Shown piece after piece: positions 6,929 through 9,123 of a stretch of DNA of 9,123 bases (position 1 is the first letter of the stretch; every line of letters begins with the position of its first letter). Source of the DNA: Bacteroidales bacterium (lineage in GTDB: Bacteria; Bacteroidota; Bacteroidia; Bacteroidales; UBA932); contig JAGCCD010000188.1 in NCBI GenBank assembly GCA_017651785.1, positions 1-9,123 of the forward strand, read 5' to 3'. Below the pieces are notes generated by a model. That model was not told where the DNA came from, made no database searches, and saw only the letters and a list, made by a program, of their open reading frames with translations. Position numbers and translations under genes: made by a program.

Positions 6929-8056
6929 TTATTTCTTTACGAATTCAACCCTGCGGTTCCTGGCGCGGCCCTCCTCGGTGTTGTTGGAGGCCACGGGTTC
7001 GTGGGAGCCTTTGCCAACGGGGGTGAGACGGGACTGGGCGATACCCAGGTCCACAAGGGCGGCGACTACGGCTTCTGCGCGCTTCTGGGAAAGCGGGTCA
7101 TTGACACTGTCGCTTCCGGTGGAGTCGCAGTGGCCCTGGACCTCGAATACCAGGTCGGGATTCTCCTTCATCAGAGCGGCGATACGGTTTATCTCTACCA
7201 TAGACTCGGGATTGAGGTTTGCCTTGCCCGTCTGGAAGGTAATGGCGTAGGTGACTATCTTGCCCTCGCTCATCAGGCGGTCGTACAGAGGCACGGCGCC
7301 CTGGGCGATGCGCACATTGCTTATGCCGCTGTATGCGTATTGGGATGTGCTGTTGAAGTAGAGATATCCCGGAGCCTCCATAGCCGGCACATTGATGATG
7401 CGGACGCCGTTGATATAGCCCTTGAAGGCCCTTTGGTTAAAGGAAAAGGCAAAATGATTCCACTCCCCCGCCTTCACGGGATTATCCTTCTCAAGGTATC
7501 CTCCCAAACCCGGATTGAGGCCAAGGTCTTTAGCGCCGGATGACAAGTCATAAGAACCCGGTTTGCGCAGATTCCATTCCATTCTTGAAGAACCATCCTC
7601 CCTGTACCAGAAAGACACATAACTGGCAGCATTGTAATAGTCGGAAGCCCCGCGGTCTCCAAAACACAGCTCCATGCCAAGCTCGGAGCCTCCCTCATCG
7701 GAAACGGGCGCCACGAAAAGGTCGAATTCAACCGTGAAGATTTCCGGAAGCCAGTTCCACTTGTCTTTCATGAGGGGGATTACCTGCCCCAGGCCATTAT
7801 CTGTGAAAGCCAGGACTTTACGGCCTTGCAGCGTGGCGGTTTCAATATACCCGTCAAGCAGGTCCCAGCGAAGCGGGAACTCGCCTGTGCGCTCATTCTC
7901 GAAGGTATCTTCAAAGAGGATTTCGTCTCCGGGGACGAAGTCTGTCTTGGCATAACCGGTTTCTACCTTGCGGTCCGTCCCTGAGACGGTCTGGGCGCTC
8001 GCAAAAACGCAGCCGGCCAGCAGCGCGGTGAGGATAATTGCAATGACTCTTTTCAT
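6929..8056 (-). CDS. Secreted OmpA-family protein with N-terminal jelly-roll (LamG-like) domain
   Basis: This 375-residue protein has a signal peptide. Residues about 45-255 look like a concanavalin/LamG-type beta-sandwich, opening with ILFEDTFENERTGEFPLRWDL and including WNHFAFSFNQRAFKGYINGVRI. Residues about 270-375 form an OmpA C-terminal domain that binds peptidoglycan. The two diaminopimelate-binding residues of OmpA (D271 and R286) correspond to D311 in CDSTGSD and R326 in LSQKRAEAVV, with the same 15-residue spacing; the domain closes with GRARNRRVEFV. The protein is probably periplasmic, anchored to peptidoglycan, with the beta-sandwich free to bind glycan or protein; no ligand can be assigned. 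The leader is ambiguous: LLAGC16 is a good lipobox, yet ASA21-Q fits ordinary signal peptidase. It heads a two-gene unit with the XylE-type symporter and has a candidate promoter just beyond the tRNA terminator. Confidence 0.88.
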   Translation of the reverse strand: MKRVIAIILTALLAGCVFASAQTVSGTDRKVETGYAKTDFVPGDEILFEDTFENERTGEFPLRWDLLDGYIETATLQGRKVLAFTDNGLGQVIPLMKDKWNWLPEIFTVEFDLFVAPVSDEGGSELGMELCFGDRGASDYYNAASYVSFWYREDGSSRMEWNLRKPGSYDLSSGAKDLGLNPGLGGYLEKDNPVKAGEWNHFAFSFNQRAFKGYINGVRIINVPAMEAPGYLYFNSTSQYAYSGISNVRIAQGAVPLYDRLMSEGKIVTYAITFQTGKANLNPESMVEINRIAALMKENPDLVFEVQGHCDSTGSDSVNDPLSQKRAEAVVAALVDLGIAQSRLTPVGKGSHEPVASNNTEEGRARNRRVEFVKK

Positions 8057-8082
8057 ATTCTGATCTGTGGTTATCGTTTTTG

Positions 8083-8113
8083 CAAATATCGGTTATTTCC
8101 CTGTATAAAACAA
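8083..8113 (-). promoter_or_regulatory. Candidate promoter of the OmpA-family gene
   Basis: On the minus strand TTG (8113-8111) is followed by 20 nt and then GATATTTG (8090-8083). The latter differs from TAnnTTTG in its first base only. The leader to the ATG at 8056 would be about 20 nt. The -33 half lies in the T-rich tail of the tRNA terminator. Position is right, consensus match is imperfect. Confidence 0.5.
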
Positions 8114-8145
8114 CAAGGAAGCCAGGCTAAAAAACCTGGCTTCCT
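8106..8145 (-). terminator. Rho-independent terminator after tRNA-Arg
   Basis: On the minus strand AGGAAGCCAGG (8145-8135) pairs perfectly with CCTGGCTTCCT (8126-8116), an 11-bp stem with an 8-nt loop rich in T. The tail TGTTGTTTTA (8115-8106) follows. It begins 4 nt beyond the mature tRNA end and closes the yceD - rpmF - tRNA unit. Confidence 0.82.
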
Positions 8146-8149
8146 GCGG

Positions 8150-8221
8150 TAGCCCCACGAGGAATCGAACCTCGATTTAAAGTTTAGGAAACTTCCGTTC
8201 TATCCGTTGAACTATGAGGCC
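8150..8221 (-). tRNA. tRNA-Arg, anticodon CCU
   Basis: A complete 72-nt cloverleaf folds from the minus strand. The acceptor GGCCTCA pairs with TGGGGCT (with G1-U72 and U5-G68 wobbles), and the D stem is GTTC/GAAC with loop AACGGATA. The anticodon stem is GAAGT/ACTTT with loop TTCCTAA, so the anticodon is CCT, reading AGG. The variable loop has 4 nt, and the T stem CGAGG/CCTCG carries loop TTCGATT. The discriminator is A. The next genomic bases are CCG, so the CCA end is not encoded and must be added by nucleotidyltransferase. It starts 14 nt after the rpmF stop and is followed by a terminator, which suggests it is processed from the rpmF transcript. Confidence 0.93.
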
Positions 8222-8235
8222 GCGTAAAGAGACTC

Positions 8236-8418
8236 TTACTCGGCGCTCTTCACTACGATCTGACGACCTCTGTAGTAGCCGCACTCAGGGCATACGCGGT
8301 GATACATCACCGTGGCGCCGCAGTTGGGGCAGGTTGCCAGAGTGGGGACGGGAGCGAAATCGTGGGTACGTCTCTTGTCTCTTCTCTGCTTTGAGAGTTT
8401 GTGTTTGGGATGTGCCAT
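8236..8418 (-). CDS. rpmF: 50S ribosomal protein L32 (zinc-binding form)
   Basis: This complete 60-residue protein begins MAHPKHKLSKQRRDKRR, as L32 proteins do, with a basic N-terminal extension that lies along 23S rRNA. It carries the zinc ribbon Cys30-x2-Cys33 and Cys43-x2-Cys46 (CPNC, CPEC), so it is the zinc-dependent type. The start ATG at 8418 lies 22 nt after the stop of the YceD-family gene, in an AT-rich gap with no Shine-Dalgarno site. The yceD - rpmF pairing is conserved across many bacteria. Here tRNA-Arg follows at 14 nt and then a terminator; no plsX or fabH gene follows. Confidence 0.97.
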   Translation of the reverse strand: MAHPKHKLSKQRRDKRRTHDFAPVPTLATCPNCGATVMYHRVCPECGYYRGRQIVVKSAE

Positions 8419-8440
8419 TGTTGTATAATTTTAAAATTTA

Positions 8441-8827
8441 CTATTTGCTCAAAAACTTTATAGTCTCGGGGTTGCATTCTCCTTCTTCGTGCACGCGCTG
8501 CAGCGGCAGGGCCGTGCAGGCGTAGTCGTAGACGTCCTGGTTGAAATCGAGCTCATCGCCCTGGGGGGTGTAATTCTCCGAGAAATCAATCTCTATCGGG
8601 AGCGAGAGAGGCTCGCAGCAGCGGTCGCACGGGACCGTAACCTCGCCTTCTATACTGCCCTCAATATCTACCGTTGCACCGTGGCGCACGATGTCGCAGC
8701 AGACGTCCAGACTGGCATCCAGAATGTCCGGATTGCCGAAGCTTTCAAAGAACTCCTTGCCGATCTGGCGGTCGAACTCGGTGGTTGACGGGCCTAAATC
8801 ATGCAGTTTGACTATAAAGGGCTGCAA
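8441..8827 (-). CDS. YceD family protein (DUF177)
   Basis: This frame of about 128 residues precedes rpmF, the standard place of the YceD/DUF177 family, which is linked to ribosomal RNA or large-subunit biogenesis. The family core is visible: GSIEGEVTVPCDRCCEPLSLPIE (58-79, with Cys67, Cys70 and Cys71) and the C-terminal LPLQRVHEEGECN (107-119). Bacteroidetes members begin with a strand of the type YxVxLKxL, matched by FIVKLHDL at residues 4-11, so the N-terminus must lie close to the position given. No ATG or GTG is in frame before that strand. The only usual start is TTG at 8827, and the frame closes at a TAA at 8851. That TTG falls within the candidate -7 promoter element, so the true start is uncertain. 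The protein is cytoplasmic with no signal peptide. Confidence 0.85.
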   Translation of the reverse strand: MQPFIVKLHDLGPSTTEFDRQIGKEFFESFGNPDILDASLDVCCDIVRHGATVDIEGSIEGEVTVPCDRCCEPLSLPIEIDFSENYTPQGDELDFNQDVYDYACTALPLQRVHEEGECNPETIKFLSK

Positions 8828-8855
8828 AGGTAAGAAAAAATTATGGTTTTAACAA
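8825..8855 (-). promoter_or_regulatory. Candidate promoter of the yceD - rpmF - tRNA-Arg unit
   Basis: On the minus strand TTG (8855-8853) is followed by 20 nt and then TACCTTTG (8832-8825), an exact match to TAnnTTTG. It spans the bipA stop and the 21-nt gap that follows. Transcription would begin near 8820, which is downstream of the TTG taken as the YceD start; one of the two assignments must be wrong or the message starts internally. Confidence 0.55.
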
Positions 8856-9123
8856 TCTTCGCTGTCACTATTTCTTTTGCGGGCCAGCGGGTCGAGCAAA
8901 ATCTTGCGGATTCGCATAAAATGGGGGGTGACTTCCACGAACTCATCGTCCTGGATGTACTCCAGGGCCTCCTCAAGCGAGAACTTTATGGCGGGAGGGA
9001 GGATTATCTTCTCGTCCGATCCGGCCGCGCGAACGTTGGTGAGCTTCTTGGTCTTGCAGATGTTGATGTTCAGGTCCCTTTCCCTCGTGTGCTCGCCGAC
9101 TACCTGCCCGCAGTAGATCTCCT
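8849..9123 (-). CDS. bipA: Ribosome-associated GTPase BipA/TypA, C-terminal part (5' end outside window)
   Basis: The last 91 codons of the gene are in view, ending at TAA 8851-8849. The visible part is the C-terminal domain unique to BipA: EIYCGQVVGEHTRERDLNIN, CKTKKLTNVRAAGSDE, then FSLEEALEYIQDDEFVEVTP and a closing RIRKILLDPLARKR tail. BipA is a translational GTPase of the EF-G class that binds 70S ribosomes and aids large-subunit assembly and growth under stress or cold. The GTPase domain lies beyond the window edge, so its intactness cannot be judged. The last residues (NSDSEDC) are poorly conserved. It precedes the YceD-family gene by 21 nt; no terminator is visible in between, so read-through into the L32 unit is likely. 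Confidence 0.95.
   Translation of the reverse strand, partial: EIYCGQVVGEHTRERDLNINICKTKKLTNVRAAGSDEKIILPPAIKFSLEEALEYIQDDEFVEVTPHFMRIRKILLDPLARKRNSDSEDC

Noticed and set aside
8147..8149. Genome-encoded CCA at the tRNA 3' end
   Set aside because: The bases after the discriminator read CCG on the minus strand, so the CCA must be added after transcription.

Overview
The window looks like chromosomal DNA from a member of the Bacteroidota, most likely the order Bacteroidales. The evidence is promoter-like motifs of the Bacteroides type (TTTG or TTG, 19-20 nt, then TAnnTTTG), AT-rich leaders mostly without Shine-Dalgarno sequences, a Bacteroidota-type OmpA/jelly-roll protein, a DUF5020-like outer-membrane protein, and the gene order bipA - yceD - rpmF. 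The genus cannot be fixed from the sequence alone. Every gene I can support lies on the minus strand, so transcription runs from high to low coordinates. Gene packing is tight and there is no gene-free stretch over 300 bases.

Read in the direction of transcription: (1) 9123-8849 is the C-terminal end of the ribosome-associated GTPase BipA/TypA. (2) 8827-8150 is a small translation cluster of a YceD-family protein (DUF177), ribosomal protein L32 and tRNA-Arg(CCU), closed by a strong hairpin terminator. (3) 8056-5475 holds a secreted protein with a jelly-roll-like domain and a C-terminal OmpA domain, followed after 5 nt by a XylE-type sugar:proton symporter. (4) 5360-1900 is a three-gene unit with its own well-matched promoter: a UraA-type uracil permease, a small Tsx/DUF5020-like outer-membrane barrel, and an AzgA-type purine permease, closed by two tandem terminators. 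(5) 1796-1 is a separately promoted family 2 glycoside hydrolase lipoprotein (beta-galactosidase-like) cut by the window edge.

The most coherent unit is (4). The order inner-membrane pyrimidine carrier, outer-membrane channel, inner-membrane purine carrier suggests a nucleobase (or nucleoside) salvage cassette spanning both membranes, and offers a role for the DUF5020-like protein. Units (3) and (5) point to sugar handling, but no SusC/SusD pair is in view, so I do not call a polysaccharide utilisation locus. I see no mobile element, CRISPR array, defence system or clearly new type of system; most of the window is ordinary housekeeping and transport.
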